Positions 26,232 through 35,053 of a stretch of DNA of 64,000 bases are shown one piece after another. Below the pieces are notes generated by a model that was not told the DNA's origin, ran no database searches, and worked only from the letters and a program-made list of their open reading frames with translations. The DNA is from Pararhizobium qamdonense. GTDB taxonomy: Bacteria > Pseudomonadota > Alphaproteobacteria > Rhizobiales > Rhizobiaceae. Location: positions 1,209,001 to 1,273,000 of the forward strand of contig NZ_CP119566.1 of the NCBI RefSeq assembly GCF_029277445.1. Direction: 5' to 3'. The translations under genes were made by a program, and so were the position numbers. How positions within the stretch are numbered: position 1 is the first letter of the stretch; each line of letters opens with the position of its first letter.

Positions 26232-27670
26232 TGAAGCGGAATAGAAAAGTCAAAATCCTCGCAACGCTCGGACCGGCATCGGGCGAAGAAGAGATGATCC
26301 AGAAGCTGCACGAGGCGGGGGCTGATCTTTTCCGGATCAACATGAGCCATGCCAGCCACGACATGATGCGCACCCTGATCAAGCGCATCCGCAATGTCGA
26401 GGCGCGCTGCGGCCGCCCGATCGGCATTCTCGCCGACCTTCAGGGCCCGAAGCTGCGCGTCGGCAAATTCGCCGCCGGCAAGGTCGATCTGGTTCCCGGC
26501 CAGACCTTCACCCTCGACAACAACGACGAGCCGGGCGATGCGACGCGCGTCTTCCTTCCGCACCCGGAAATCCTTGAATCGGTCAAGGCCGGTCACCGCC
26601 TGCTGATCGACGACGGCAAGCTGCATCTGCGCGCCGATACGTCCGATGGCAAGAGCATCGTCTGCACGGTGATCGCCGGCACCAAGATTTCTGACCGCAA
26701 GGGCGTGAGCCTTCCCGATACGCTGCTGAGCGTCGGTGCCTTGACCGAAAAGGACCGTGCCGATCTCGATGCGGTTCTCGAAACGGAAGATGTCGATTGG
26801 GTTGCGCTGTCGTTCATTCAGCGTCCGGAAGACCTATCCGAAGTGCGCAAGATTTCGCGCGGCCGTGTCGGCCTGATGTCGAAGATCGAAAAGCCGCAGG
26901 CGATTGAGCGTATCGACGAGATCATCGAGCTTTCCGATGCGCTGATGGTTGCCCGTGGCGACCTGGGCGTGGAAATGCCGCTCGAGGCCGTTCCCGGCCT
27001 GCAGAAGCAGTTGATCCGCGCCTCCCGCCGCGCCGGCAAGCCGGTCGTGGTCGCCACGCAGATGCTGGAATCGATGATTTCGGCACCGGTACCGACCCGC
27101 GCCGAAGTGTCCGACGTTGCGACCGCCGTGTTCGAAGGTGCTGACGCGATCATGCTGTCAGCCGAATCCGCTTCGGGTGACTATCCGGTGGAAGCGGTTG
27201 CGACGATGGCGTCGATTGCCAGCAAGATCGAAACCGATCCGCATTATCCCGGCATCATTTACGCGCAGCGCACGCCGCCTGAGGCTACCGGTGCCGACGC
27301 GATTTCGCTGGCTGCCCACCAGATCGCCGAGACGCTCAAGCTTTCGGCCATCGTCTGTTACACGTCGTCGGGCACCACGGGCCTGCGCACCGCGCGCGAG
27401 CGTCCGCAGGTTCCGATCCTGGCGCTTTCCCCGGTCATCCAGACGGCCCGCCGTCTGTCCGTCGTCTGGGGCCTGCATTGCGTGGTCACCTCCGATGCGA
27501 CCGATCTCGACGACATGGTCAACCGCGCTTGCCGCATCGTTGCTTCCGAGGGCTTCGGCAAGCCCGGCGACCGGGTCATCATTTCGGCCGGCGTACCGCT
27601 GGGAACACCGGGCGCCACCAACATGCTGCGGATCGCCTATATCGGCTCGGATGGCCTGAGCGGCGTCTGA
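26231..27670 (+). CDS. pyk: pyruvate kinase
   Basis: Converts phosphoenolpyruvate and ADP to pyruvate and ATP. The 479-residue protein is normal length, with KILATLGPAS, FRINMSHAS, LADLQGPKLRVG, the signature VGLMSKIEKPQAIERIDEI (catalytic Lys), MVARGDLGVEMP and VATQMLESMI. ATG 26231 overlaps the DUF1036 stop. Open codons further upstream back to 26075 overlap DUF1036 and are not used. A terminator follows. Confidence 0.96.
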   Translation: MKRNRKVKILATLGPASGEEEMIQKLHEAGADLFRINMSHASHDMMRTLIKRIRNVEARCGRPIGILADLQGPKLRVGKFAAGKVDLVPGQTFTLDNNDEPGDATRVFLPHPEILESVKAGHRLLIDDGKLHLRADTSDGKSIVCTVIAGTKISDRKGVSLPDTLLSVGALTEKDRADLDAVLETEDVDWVALSFIQRPEDLSEVRKISRGRVGLMSKIEKPQAIERIDEIIELSDALMVARGDLGVEMPLEAVPGLQKQLIRASRRAGKPVVVATQMLESMISAPVPTRAEVSDVATAVFEGADAIMLSAESASGDYPVEAVATMASIASKIETDPHYPGIIYAQRTPPEATGADAISLAAHQIAETLKLSAIVCYTSSGTTGLRTARERPQVPILALSPVIQTARRLSVVWGLHCVVTSDATDLDDMVNRACRIVASEGFGKPGDRVIISAGVPLGTPGATNMLRIAYIGSDGLSGV

Positions 27671-27690
27671 CGTTTGTCCCGTATTCATGA

Positions 27691-27722
27691 AAAAACCGCC
27701 GGGCGATCCGGCGGTTTTTTGT
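27691..27722 (+). terminator. Rho-independent terminator of pyk
   Basis: AAACCGCCGG pairs with CCGGCGGTTT (27693-27702, 27708-27717) with a run of T. Confidence 0.88.
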
Positions 27723-27738
27723 TTTGCGGCCTATCCGG

Positions 27739-28458
27739 TCAGATGGTGATGCTGATGGGGATCGCGGCCGTGACCCCGGCGGGAGAGCCGCTGCCGAGCG
27801 CGCTGTTCAGGCCCTGGATTGCCTTGTTCAGGCTTTCGCCGGATGTCTGGGCGTCCGTGATGGCATTCTGGTCGGCATTCTTTTGCGCGCGCAGACGGCG
27901 CAAGGCCTCTTCGAGCAGCGCCTTGATCTCCTGCGCCACGGCCTTGAATTCCTCAAGCGTCCTGCGGTCATCGGCGGAGACAGTCTTTTTATCGGTGCCG
28001 TCCGCCATCATGTCCTGATAGGCCTTCTGGGCAAAAGACGTTTTTTCTTCGCCGCTGCCGGCCGGATCGGCTGTTTGCGCATCGGTCTGCCCGGCAAGCG
28101 TTGTTTGCGCCTCTGTGGAGCCGGACGCTGCTGCACCGGTGTTTGATCCGGCGTTCACGGCCGCGGCAAAATCCTTGGCTGCCGCGCCCAGTTCGCGGGC
28201 CAGGTGGCCAGCCTGCCGGGCCAGCACTTCCGGATCGAAATTCCAGCGGCGCAGATAGTCCAGCCGGGTCTTGGCATCCTCAAGTCTTTGTTTCGCGCGT
28301 GCCTTGATGCTGTCTGCATCCGCTTCGGCGGTGGTTTTCAAGAGGTCGAGCGCGCGGTCCCGCAGGCTTTGTGGATCGCTTGCCACCCCACCCGGCGCGG
28401 TTCCCGCCGCTGTCGTGGTGCGGAAGGGATAGGTGCTGGCAATGCTGCCTACTTGCAT
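27739..28458 (-). CDS. hypothetical coiled-coil protein
   Basis: A 239-residue protein I do not recognise. It is helical and charged in two blocks (SLRDRALDLLKTTAEADADSI.., and ADDRRTLEEFKAVAQEIKALLEEALRRLRAQ) separated by an Ala/Gly/Thr/Ser-rich linker. It has no signal peptide, membrane segment or Cys. ATG 28458 is preferred because GGAGG lies eight bases upstream. It may be a small structural or export-associated protein. It faces the pyk terminator. Confidence 0.7.
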   Translation of the reverse strand: MQVGSIASTYPFRTTTAAGTAPGGVASDPQSLRDRALDLLKTTAEADADSIKARAKQRLEDAKTRLDYLRRWNFDPEVLARQAGHLARELGAAAKDFAAAVNAGSNTGAAASGSTEAQTTLAGQTDAQTADPAGSGEEKTSFAQKAYQDMMADGTDKKTVSADDRRTLEEFKAVAQEIKALLEEALRRLRAQKNADQNAITDAQTSGESLNKAIQGLNSALGSGSPAGVTAAIPISITI

Positions 28459-28533
28459 GAATGGCCTCCGGATTGAGGCCGCAAAGTGCAATCGCCAGCT
28501 TGCATGGGGCTGGCGGAAAGTTGTTTCAATTAC

Positions 28534-29556
28534 CTAGTCGACGACGGTGATACGGGCCTGCGCCTTGGCCGCCAGCGCATCGAGGTCACGCTTCTTGCCC
28601 GCCAGCGATTCGATTGCTGAAATTGCCAGGTCGGTGACGATGTAATCCGGCTTGTGGCCGAGATTGTGAATACGCAGCAAGGTCGATCCCTTGATGGCCT
28701 CGTGCAGTTGGCGCGAGTGGATCTCCGGCAGGACGACGCGGTCGGCATCGCCGGTGATGATCACGGTCGGGGTCTTGATTTCCTTATAGCGCGGCGCGAC
28801 CAGCTTCACGTATTCCAGCAGATTGGCGATATCGATGGCGTTGTTGCGAAAGGCGGCCGGCCTGATCGCCAGATAGGCGGCGGTGTCTTCGATATAGCTG
28901 TCCGGGCGAGGATTGGGCGCAAACACGTATTTGGTTGCCTTGTCGATCGAGACAAGGCCGATCGGCGGCGCCACCAGAGTGGCAAACAGCCAGCCGAGCA
29001 CCGGCGTTTTGGTGATGCCGTAATACCATTCGATGCCGCCCGGCCAGGGATGCGTGGCGGGGGATAAAAACAGGAGGCCTGCCACCATGTCCTTGTGGTT
29101 CAATGCGAAGGTGGCCGCGATGGCGCCGCCGAAGGAATGGCTGATGATGATGGCTTTCTTGATGCCGCGCTTTTTCATCAGGGCGGCGATCGCATCGGCC
29201 TGACCGTCGGGATAGGCATTTTGCGGGCCGCCACGATCGGAAAAGCCTAATCCGGGACGGTCGAGGAAGAGCATGTCGGCGCGGCCTTCGAGCTTGCTCC
29301 TGAAGGCGACCATCGGGTCGCGCAGGTTGGCGCTTGCGCCATGGATGAAGACCAGGGTGGGAAGATCGGCGTTCTTCGGGCGGGGCACGTAGACGCTGTT
29401 CATCTTGTAGCCGCCGACATCGATCCGCTCGCCGCTATTGGGATTGTCGCGCTCGAAGGCTGATGCCTGGTAGGCGCTGAAACCAAACCCTGTGACGAGG
29501 ACGGCGAGAAACAGGGATGCAAAGACCAGCATGACTTTCCTGAAAACAAACTTCAT
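28534..29556 (-). CDS. membrane-anchored alpha/beta hydrolase
   Basis: A 340-residue protein with an N-terminal membrane anchor or signal (VMLVFASLFLAVLVTGFGFSAY) and an alpha/beta-hydrolase domain: oxyanion HGASANLRD, LDRPGLGFSDRGG, nucleophile Ser in IISHSFGGA, Asp in ITGDADRVV and His in NLGHKPDY. The active site would face the periplasm. Substrate unknown. ATG 29556 is preferred to the preceding TTG. Confidence 0.85.
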   Translation of the reverse strand: MKFVFRKVMLVFASLFLAVLVTGFGFSAYQASAFERDNPNSGERIDVGGYKMNSVYVPRPKNADLPTLVFIHGASANLRDPMVAFRSKLEGRADMLFLDRPGLGFSDRGGPQNAYPDGQADAIAALMKKRGIKKAIIISHSFGGAIAATFALNHKDMVAGLLFLSPATHPWPGGIEWYYGITKTPVLGWLFATLVAPPIGLVSIDKATKYVFAPNPRPDSYIEDTAAYLAIRPAAFRNNAIDIANLLEYVKLVAPRYKEIKTPTVIITGDADRVVLPEIHSRQLHEAIKGSTLLRIHNLGHKPDYIVTDLAISAIESLAGKKRDLDALAAKAQARITVVD

Positions 29557-29651
29557 CAATCACTCTTCTTCGCGCAGGCAGATCGGCCGGATGGCTCGGT
29601 TATCGTCCGATACGAAGATGAGGGCGCTGCGGTTTCGCGCGACCGGCAGAA

Positions 29652-30257
29652 TTATGTGCGGTTGCCGGCAAGTTTTTCTTCAAGCGTGCCAAGCTGTTCC
29701 TGCGCCTTGCGGTCGGCGGGATAGATATCGAGGAACTGTTCCCAGGCGCGCAGCGCCAGTTCATCCTGTCCGGATGATGTGAGGATGGCGGCCATGCCGG
29801 CAAGCGCGCCGAAATGGCGAGGCTCGATCGCCAGCACGCGGTTGATGTCGGACATGGACTTGCGGTAGTTGCCCATCTGGTAATGCAGCGTTGCCCGCTG
29901 GTTCCAGCCTTCGACATAGCTTGGCGACAGGGCGATGACCTGGTCGAGAATATCGAGCGCTGCGGCCTGCTTGTTTGTTTCGACGGCCTTGGCAGCCCAC
30001 TGCATCAGGAGGTTGGTGGTGGCGCTGCCGGAATCCTGCCACTCCACACGGATCCGGTTGGAAATCTCGCGTGCCTTGTCCTGATCGCGTTCCCGCTTCA
30101 GTTCGGTAAAGAGTGTGTCGATTCGCTGCTTGGGCGTCGTCAATTCAGACGTTACCGAGGCCTGAGCCGCGTCAGCGGCGAGGGCGGGCAGGGTGCCGGC
30201 GGCAGATGCGGCCAGCAAGCCAGCGAGAATCAAAGATGAAGACATGAGTTTAACCAT
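29652..30257 (-). CDS. exported TPR-repeat protein
   Basis: A 201-residue protein with a signal peptide (LILAGLLAASAAGTLPALAADA) and three to four TPR-like helical pairs (ALDILDQVIALSPSYVEGWNQRATLHYQMGNYRKSMSD, LALRAWEQFLDIYPADRKAQ). Probably a periplasmic scaffold. Start at ATG 30257, or at ATG 30245 four residues later. Convergence or operon with the neighbouring hydrolase (95-bp gap, same strand) is possible. Confidence 0.82.
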   Translation of the reverse strand: MVKLMSSSLILAGLLAASAAGTLPALAADAAQASVTSELTTPKQRIDTLFTELKRERDQDKAREISNRIRVEWQDSGSATTNLLMQWAAKAVETNKQAAALDILDQVIALSPSYVEGWNQRATLHYQMGNYRKSMSDINRVLAIEPRHFGALAGMAAILTSSGQDELALRAWEQFLDIYPADRKAQEQLGTLEEKLAGNRT

Positions 30258-30420
30258 GGCAGATAAGGTAGCCTGCCATGGCCGAAGATCAAATCAAATT
30301 TGAGACATCAAACCGATGAACCGCTTGGGGAGCCTGCTGTGTTGCAAGCAAGCGTCCGCGAGCGCACTCGATCCATGCGTTGCCGTTCCGAAAGCACAGA
30401 CTTCCGGCGCGCACGATGGA

Positions 30421-30546
30421 TCAGCCCTGACGGGCCTTGAAGCGCGGGTTCAGCTTGTTGATGATGTAGACGCGACCCTTGCGGCGAACCAGACGGTTTT
30501 CGCGGTGACGGGCCTTCAGCGACTTAAGCGAATTTTTGATCTTCAT
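30421..30546 (-). CDS. rpmJ: 50S ribosomal protein L36 (zinc-free form)
   Basis: A 41-residue basic protein ([18 protein letters not shown]... ending FKARQG) that completes the large ribosomal subunit. It contains no Cys, so the CxxC..C..H zinc site of many L36 proteins is missing. This is the usual alphaproteobacterial form. It stands alone, outside any ribosomal operon. Confidence 0.95.
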   Translation of the reverse strand: MKIKNSLKSLKARHRENRLVRRKGRVYIINKLNPRFKARQG

Positions 30547-30593
30547 TTTTCTGATCCGCAGTTTCGGCGAATTGAATTCGCCGGTCTTTAACA

Positions 30594-30633
30594 ATCAAAA
30601 GCGCGCTTGCAGACCGTTAAGGCCGAGCGCGCT
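30594..30633 (-). terminator. probable terminator of the purEK operon
   Basis: AGCGCGCT (30600-30607) pairs with AGCGCGCT (30626-30633). On the minus strand it ends in TTTTG, about 100 bases after the purK stop and before rpmJ. Confidence 0.55.
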
Positions 30634-30729
30634 CTTAGGGTGGCAGGCAAATAACCCGGCATCGTAAACGTGTCAACCGCAGAGAGCCTGTTTTCGCAGC
30701 GTTTGTTGGCTTTTCTGTGGGTTAAACCC

Positions 30730-31779
30730 TCAGGCAAGCCAGGTGACATGCCCCATTTTGCGCCCCGGCCGCGCTTCCGTCTTGCCATAGAGGTGAACCA
30801 GCGTGTTGGGCTTTGCAAGCCATTCCGGCAGGTCGCCGATATCGTCGCCGATCAGGTTCTGCATCACGCAATCGGAATGGCGGGCACCGTCCGACAGGGC
30901 CAGTCCAGTGACGGCGCGGATATGCTGCTCGAACTGCGAGACCACGCAGGCCGCCTCCGTCCAGTGGCCGGAATTGTGAACGCGCGGAGCGATCTCGTTG
31001 GCGATCAGCGTGCCGTCCGCAAGCACGAAAAACTCGACGCCGATGACGCCGACATAACCAAGCGCCGTCAGCACCGCCGTGGCGGCCAGACGGGCCGCCT
31101 CGGCCGTTGCGTCATTGATCGTGGCCGGCACGGTCGAGGTGTGGAGAATGCCCTGGCGGTGGATGTTTTCGGCCGGGTCGTAGCAGGCGATGGTGCCATC
31201 GGTGCCGCGCGCGGCGATGATGGAGATTTCGCGTTCGAACGGCACGAAGCTTTCGAGAATGGCGGGAACGCCGCCAAGGGCAAGGAATGCACCGGCGGGG
31301 TCGTCAGCTGCGCTGCGAAACACGCGCTGGCCCTTGCCGTCATAGCCGAGGCGGCGGGTTTTCAGAACACCTTGGCCCGAGAAGTCGGCGAGTGCCCGTT
31401 CCAGATCGTCCTGGCTGCCGATCGGGTGGAAGCGTGCGGTCTCGATGCCGCAGCCGTTGAGAAACTGCTTTTCGCTCACGCGGTCCTGCGAGACCTCAAG
31501 CGCCCGTGGCGGCGGATAGACGGGGAGGGTTAGCGACAGATGCTCGGCGGCATCGACAGGAACGTTTTCGAATTCGTAGGTGACGACGTCACATTCGCCG
31601 GCAAGCCGTTCCAGCGCGGTTGTGTCATCATAGGCGGCGACGATCTGGCTATTGGCAACCTGCGCTGCCGGACAGTCGATCTGCGGCTCCAGAATGATGG
31701 TGCGGAAATTCAGCCGGGCTGCCGCCATGGCCAGCATGCGGCCGAGCTGGCCGCCGCCGATGATGCCGATCGTTCTCAT
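30730..31779 (-). CDS. purK: 5-(carboxyamino)imidazole ribonucleotide synthase
   Basis: ATP-grasp enzyme that carboxylates AIR to N5-CAIR in purine synthesis. The 349-residue protein starts [17 protein letters not shown] and has the ATP-grasp blocks [32 protein letters not shown] and [14 protein letters not shown]. It overlaps purE by four bases (ATGA), so synthesis of the two consecutive enzymes is coupled. Confidence 0.96.
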   Translation of the reverse strand: MRTIGIIGGGQLGRMLAMAAARLNFRTIILEPQIDCPAAQVANSQIVAAYDDTTALERLAGECDVVTYEFENVPVDAAEHLSLTLPVYPPPRALEVSQDRVSEKQFLNGCGIETARFHPIGSQDDLERALADFSGQGVLKTRRLGYDGKGQRVFRSAADDPAGAFLALGGVPAILESFVPFEREISIIAARGTDGTIACYDPAENIHRQGILHTSTVPATINDATAEAARLAATAVLTALGYVGVIGVEFFVLADGTLIANEIAPRVHNSGHWTEAACVVSQFEQHIRAVTGLALSDGARHSDCVMQNLIGDDIGDLPEWLAKPNTLVHLYGKTEARPGRKMGHVTWLA

Positions 31780-32276
31780 GCCTGGTCCACGGGATATTCG
31801 GCGACCGCCGCACTTTGCTGTTCGCGCCAGTCGTCCAGCCGGTCGGCAAGGTCTGGGTCACTCAGCGCCAGAACGGCGGCAGCAAGAAGGGCGGCATTGA
31901 TGGCGCCGGCGCGGCCGATCGCCAATGTGCCGACGGGAATGCCGGCCGGCATCTGGACGATGGAGAGGAGGCTGTCCTGACCGGAAAGGGCCTTGGACTG
32001 CACGGGAACGCCGAATACTGGAAGGGCCGTCATCGCAGCCGTCATGCCGGGCAGATGGGCCGCACCGCCTGCACCAGCAATGATCACCTTGAAACCCTCG
32101 TCGCGCGCGCCCCTTGCAAAATTGATCAGCCTATCGACCGTGCGATGTGCCGAAACGATACGGGCGTCATAGGCGATATCGAGGGCGTCGAGCGTGTCGG
32201 CGGCATTCTTCATGGTTTCCCAGTCGGACTGGCTGCCCATGATGATGGCGACGGGCGGGGTTGCTGCTTTCGTCAC
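31776..32276 (-). CDS. purE: N5-carboxyaminoimidazole ribonucleotide mutase
   Basis: Moves the carboxylate of N5-CAIR to give CAIR. The 166-residue protein shows the nucleotide/active-site blocks [19 protein letters not shown] and [12 protein letters not shown]. It starts with GTG at 32276. The first gene of purE-purK. Confidence 0.96.
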   Translation of the reverse strand: MTKAATPPVAIIMGSQSDWETMKNAADTLDALDIAYDARIVSAHRTVDRLINFARGARDEGFKVIIAGAGGAAHLPGMTAAMTALPVFGVPVQSKALSGQDSLLSIVQMPAGIPVGTLAIGRAGAINAALLAAAVLALSDPDLADRLDDWREQQSAAVAEYPVDQA

Positions 32277-32355
32277 GTTGTTCGTTCCGCTTGGTTCAAG
32301 GCCGAAGGTCCGGCCGGAGCGTTCTCAGCATGCCCTTATCCGGACACGCACGGGT

Positions 32356-32559
32356 TCAGGCGATGATATCGGGAATGATCATGTCTTCGATCTTGGTGAT
32401 CTTGTCCTTGATGACCAGTTTCTTCTTCTTCATCCGCTGGATGCGCAGGGCATCGCAGCCCGTCTGGATCATGGCGTTGATCGCAACATCATAGTCTTCA
32501 TGTTCCTGCCTCAGCCGCGCTACGCTCAGTCTGAGTTCGGCCTGATCCTGATCTGGCAT
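32356..32559 (-). CDS. DUF465 (YdcH-like) small protein, copy 1
   Basis: A 67-residue charged helical hairpin (ELRLSVARLRQEHEDYDVAINAM ... IQRMKKKKLVIKDKITKIEDM) of the DUF465 family, function unknown. ATG 32559 is chosen by family length. An upstream ATG at 32595 would add 12 unrelated residues. It diverges from a second DUF465 gene about 180 bp away. Confidence 0.85.
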   Translation of the reverse strand: MPDQDQAELRLSVARLRQEHEDYDVAINAMIQTGCDALRIQRMKKKKLVIKDKITKIEDMIIPDIIA

Positions 32560-32736
32560 GCAATGTTCCCCATAAATCGAGCGTCGCTCTAGCACAGAAT
32601 TGTTGGTAACGGGAAGTTATCCTTCGCCATGAATTCGCCTTCGACAAATGAAAAATAGCATGGCACACTATCTCGGTTAATACGTGGAAACCCGGCATTT
32701 ACCGATCGGGTGCAAGCAAAAGGAAGGGACTGCCAC

Positions 32737-32910
32737 ATGACAATTGAGGCTCATCTTGCAACGCTTGAGAAAAAACATGGTGTTTTGGAGCAGGAGCTCC
32801 ACTCGGCCCTGACCCAGCCGTCTGTCCAGGATCAGCACATTGCTGACATTAAGCGCCGCAAGCTGCGCTTGAAGGACGAAATCGAGAAGATTCGCTCTTC
32901 AACTCACTGA
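32737..32910 (+). CDS. DUF465 (YdcH-like) small protein, copy 2
   Basis: A 57-residue protein (TIEAHLATLEKKHGVLEQELHSAL ... IADIKRRKLRLKDEIEKI) of the same family as the divergent gene at 32356-32559. AAGGAAGG lies about ten bases before ATG 32737. The shared helical-hairpin plan suggests paralogues, though the sequences differ strongly. Confidence 0.85.
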   Translation: MTIEAHLATLEKKHGVLEQELHSALTQPSVQDQHIADIKRRKLRLKDEIEKIRSSTH

Positions 32911-33115
32911 TAAGCTAAGACAATCTCATTCATCGGGAGACTTTTGTTCCAGCGCATCTATTGATCACCGGAAAGCCAAAGCGAATTTTGAAGGCCGGGT
33001 TCAAGGCGTTGTCGATAAGCGGAGTTGGCTGGTGCGGACATGACGTTCGCCAAAACTCCGCAGGTTTTAGTCTCCCGATGTCTGGCCCTCTGAACGTCCC
33101 TGGGCCCCAAATCCT

Positions 33116-33376
33116 TCACGACCAGAACTGATCCAGCCAGAGATTGACCCGGTCAAAGCCCGGCTTGTTGATCGCGTAAATCCGTTTCGTGCCACTGGCG
33201 GAGACGGAGACCAGATTTGAATCCAGCAAGGCTTTCAGATGCTGCGATACGGCAGGACGGCTGATTGGCAATCCCTCGGCGAGTTCATTGACCGTGCGCG
33301 GCGCACGCCGCAATTCCTCCAGCAGATACCGCCGGTTCGGGTCAGAGATCGCATCGAAAGGATCAGCGTTGGACAT
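33116..33376 (-). CDS. ArsR-family transcriptional regulator
   Basis: An 86-residue winged-helix regulator (FDAISDPNRRYLLEELRRAPRTVNELAEGLPISRPAVSQHLKAL). It has no ELCVCDL-type metal-binding Cys motif, so it is probably not a metal sensor. The neighbouring TauE/SafE gene upstream on the same strand (131-bp gap) is its likely operon partner or target. Confidence 0.88.
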   Translation of the reverse strand: MSNADPFDAISDPNRRYLLEELRRAPRTVNELAEGLPISRPAVSQHLKALLDSNLVSVSASGTKRIYAINKPGFDRVNLWLDQFWS

Positions 33377-33507
33377 GGGCGAAAGCTAGGAGAATTCGCA
33401 GCGTCCGGCAAGCGGAATTGTGCAGTGCAGTATGGAATTTTACATCATTTATGCAATTTTAGCGCGCATTTTTGATCATTTTTGAGAGGTGCGTCGGCGC
33501 CGGATAA

Positions 33508-34287
33508 TCATGATCCTGCAGCCAGCGCGATAATGCCGTCATAGACAAGCTTCGACCCGGCCAGGAACGCCATCGTATACATGAACGGATAAAACACCTG
33601 CGGCTGCATGCGCCGGACCACCCAGGCTCCGGCCAGGGTTGCCAGCATTGCCAGCGGAAACAGCGTCAGGGATGTGGTCAGATTGCTGAGATCGAGCTGT
33701 CCGAGCGCGAAATAGGGAATGAGCTTGACGGCGTTGAGGATGGCGAAGAACCGCACGATCGTGCCGGTATATTCGCGCGGCGGCAGTTTTAGGGGCAATG
33801 TGTAGATCTGGAAGGGCGGGCCGCCGGCATGGGCAACGAAGCTGCCGTACCCGGCAAGGCCGCCGAAGAATGTTGCCTGAACCGGCCGTTGCGGCTTGGC
33901 GGGTGTGACGACGCCCTGGCGCGCACGCCAGAGATTATAGACGTAGCGCAGCACGAAGAGAACGGTGATCGCGCCGATGATCAATCTCAGCGCATCGCGC
34001 GGGACATAGGCCGCCGTGGCCCAGCCGATGGCAATGCCGATGAGGGCGCCGGGCAACAGGATCTTCAGCGTCGTCATGTCGCCATGCTTTCGCCATGTCC
34101 AGAGCGCCACCAGATCCATGGCGATCAGGATCGGCAAAAGCAGGGCTGCCGCCTGAACCGGCGAGACCGCGAGCGATAGAAGCGGCACGCCCATCAGAGA
34201 CAGCGCTTCGCCCATGCCGCCTTTGGCAAAGCCGACGAGCAGGACCGCCGGAATAGCGATGGCATAGAATTCAAAATCGGGAAGCAT
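33508..34287 (-). CDS. TauE/SafE (TSUP) family membrane permease
   Basis: A 259-residue integral membrane protein with about eight hydrophobic segments and the family start AVLLVGFAKGGMGEALSLMGVPLLSLAVSPVQAAALLLP. TSUP permeases export or import sulphite, sulphoacetate and related organosulphur anions. The substrate here is not evident. An ArsR-type gene follows on the same strand. Confidence 0.87.
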   Translation of the reverse strand: MLPDFEFYAIAIPAVLLVGFAKGGMGEALSLMGVPLLSLAVSPVQAAALLLPILIAMDLVALWTWRKHGDMTTLKILLPGALIGIAIGWATAAYVPRDALRLIIGAITVLFVLRYVYNLWRARQGVVTPAKPQRPVQATFFGGLAGYGSFVAHAGGPPFQIYTLPLKLPPREYTGTIVRFFAILNAVKLIPYFALGQLDLSNLTTSLTLFPLAMLATLAGAWVVRRMQPQVFYPFMYTMAFLAGSKLVYDGIIALAAGS

Positions 34288-34390
34288 GGGTATCGGTTGA
34301 TCCTTTTGCCGCTAGGGTCTATCGCTTTTGCAGATCGAAATCGAGTAGGTGTGATGCGCGGCCGCGCATTTCACCGGAACAAGAGACATT

Positions 34391-35044
34391 ATGAGCAATA
34401 CAGACAATCGCTGCCGCCTGGTCCTGATCGTGCCGGATATCGCCGATGTGGACAGCCGCGCGAAAATTCTCAGCGGCGCTTTGCGTGGCGGCGATGTGGC
34501 CTCGGTGATCGTGCCGCAATACGGGCTGGACGATCACACCTTCCAGAAACATGCCGAAATCCTGGTGCCGCTGATCCAGGACGCGGGGGCTGCGGCCCTG
34601 GTTGCGGGCGATACGCGGGTTGCGGGCCGGGCCAAGGCCGATGGCCTGCATGTAACCGGCAACGCGGCCGACCTTTCGGAAGCGATGGAAAAATTTTCCC
34701 CCAAGCTGATCGTCGGCGGCGGCAATGCCACCGATCGTCATCATGCTCTGGAGATGGGTGAGATCCGCCCGGATTATGTGTTTTTCGGCAAGGTCGATGG
34801 CGATATCAAGCCGGAAGCGCATCCGAAGAACGTGGCGCTGGCCGAGTGGTGGGCGTCGATGATCGAAATTCCCTGCATCGTCATGGGCGGTACCGATCCG
34901 GAATCGGTGCTGACCGTTGCCGAGAGCGGAGCCGAGTTCGTCGCTTTGCGTCTTGCGGTGTTTGCGGAGCCGGAACAGGCGCCTGCGATCGTTGCGAGCG
35001 TCAATGCGCTTCTGGACGAAAAAGCGCCACGGTTTGAAGCTTAA
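34391..35044 (+). CDS. thiamine phosphate synthase-like protein
   Basis: A 217-residue TIM-barrel protein of the ThiE/TenI superfamily (CRLVLIVPDI, AAALVAGDTRVAGRAKADGLHV, PDYVFFGKVDG, MGGTDPESVLTVAESGAEFVALRLAVF). The gatekeeping residues differ from classical ThiE (no GQEDL/K-x-H set seen), so it may have another role. It is directly followed, after nine bases, by the exported Sel1-repeat protein. Confidence 0.8.
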   Translation: MSNTDNRCRLVLIVPDIADVDSRAKILSGALRGGDVASVIVPQYGLDDHTFQKHAEILVPLIQDAGAAALVAGDTRVAGRAKADGLHVTGNAADLSEAMEKFSPKLIVGGGNATDRHHALEMGEIRPDYVFFGKVDGDIKPEAHPKNVALAEWWASMIEIPCIVMGGTDPESVLTVAESGAEFVALRLAVFAEPEQAPAIVASVNALLDEKAPRFEA

Positions 35045-35053
35045 GACATTTAC

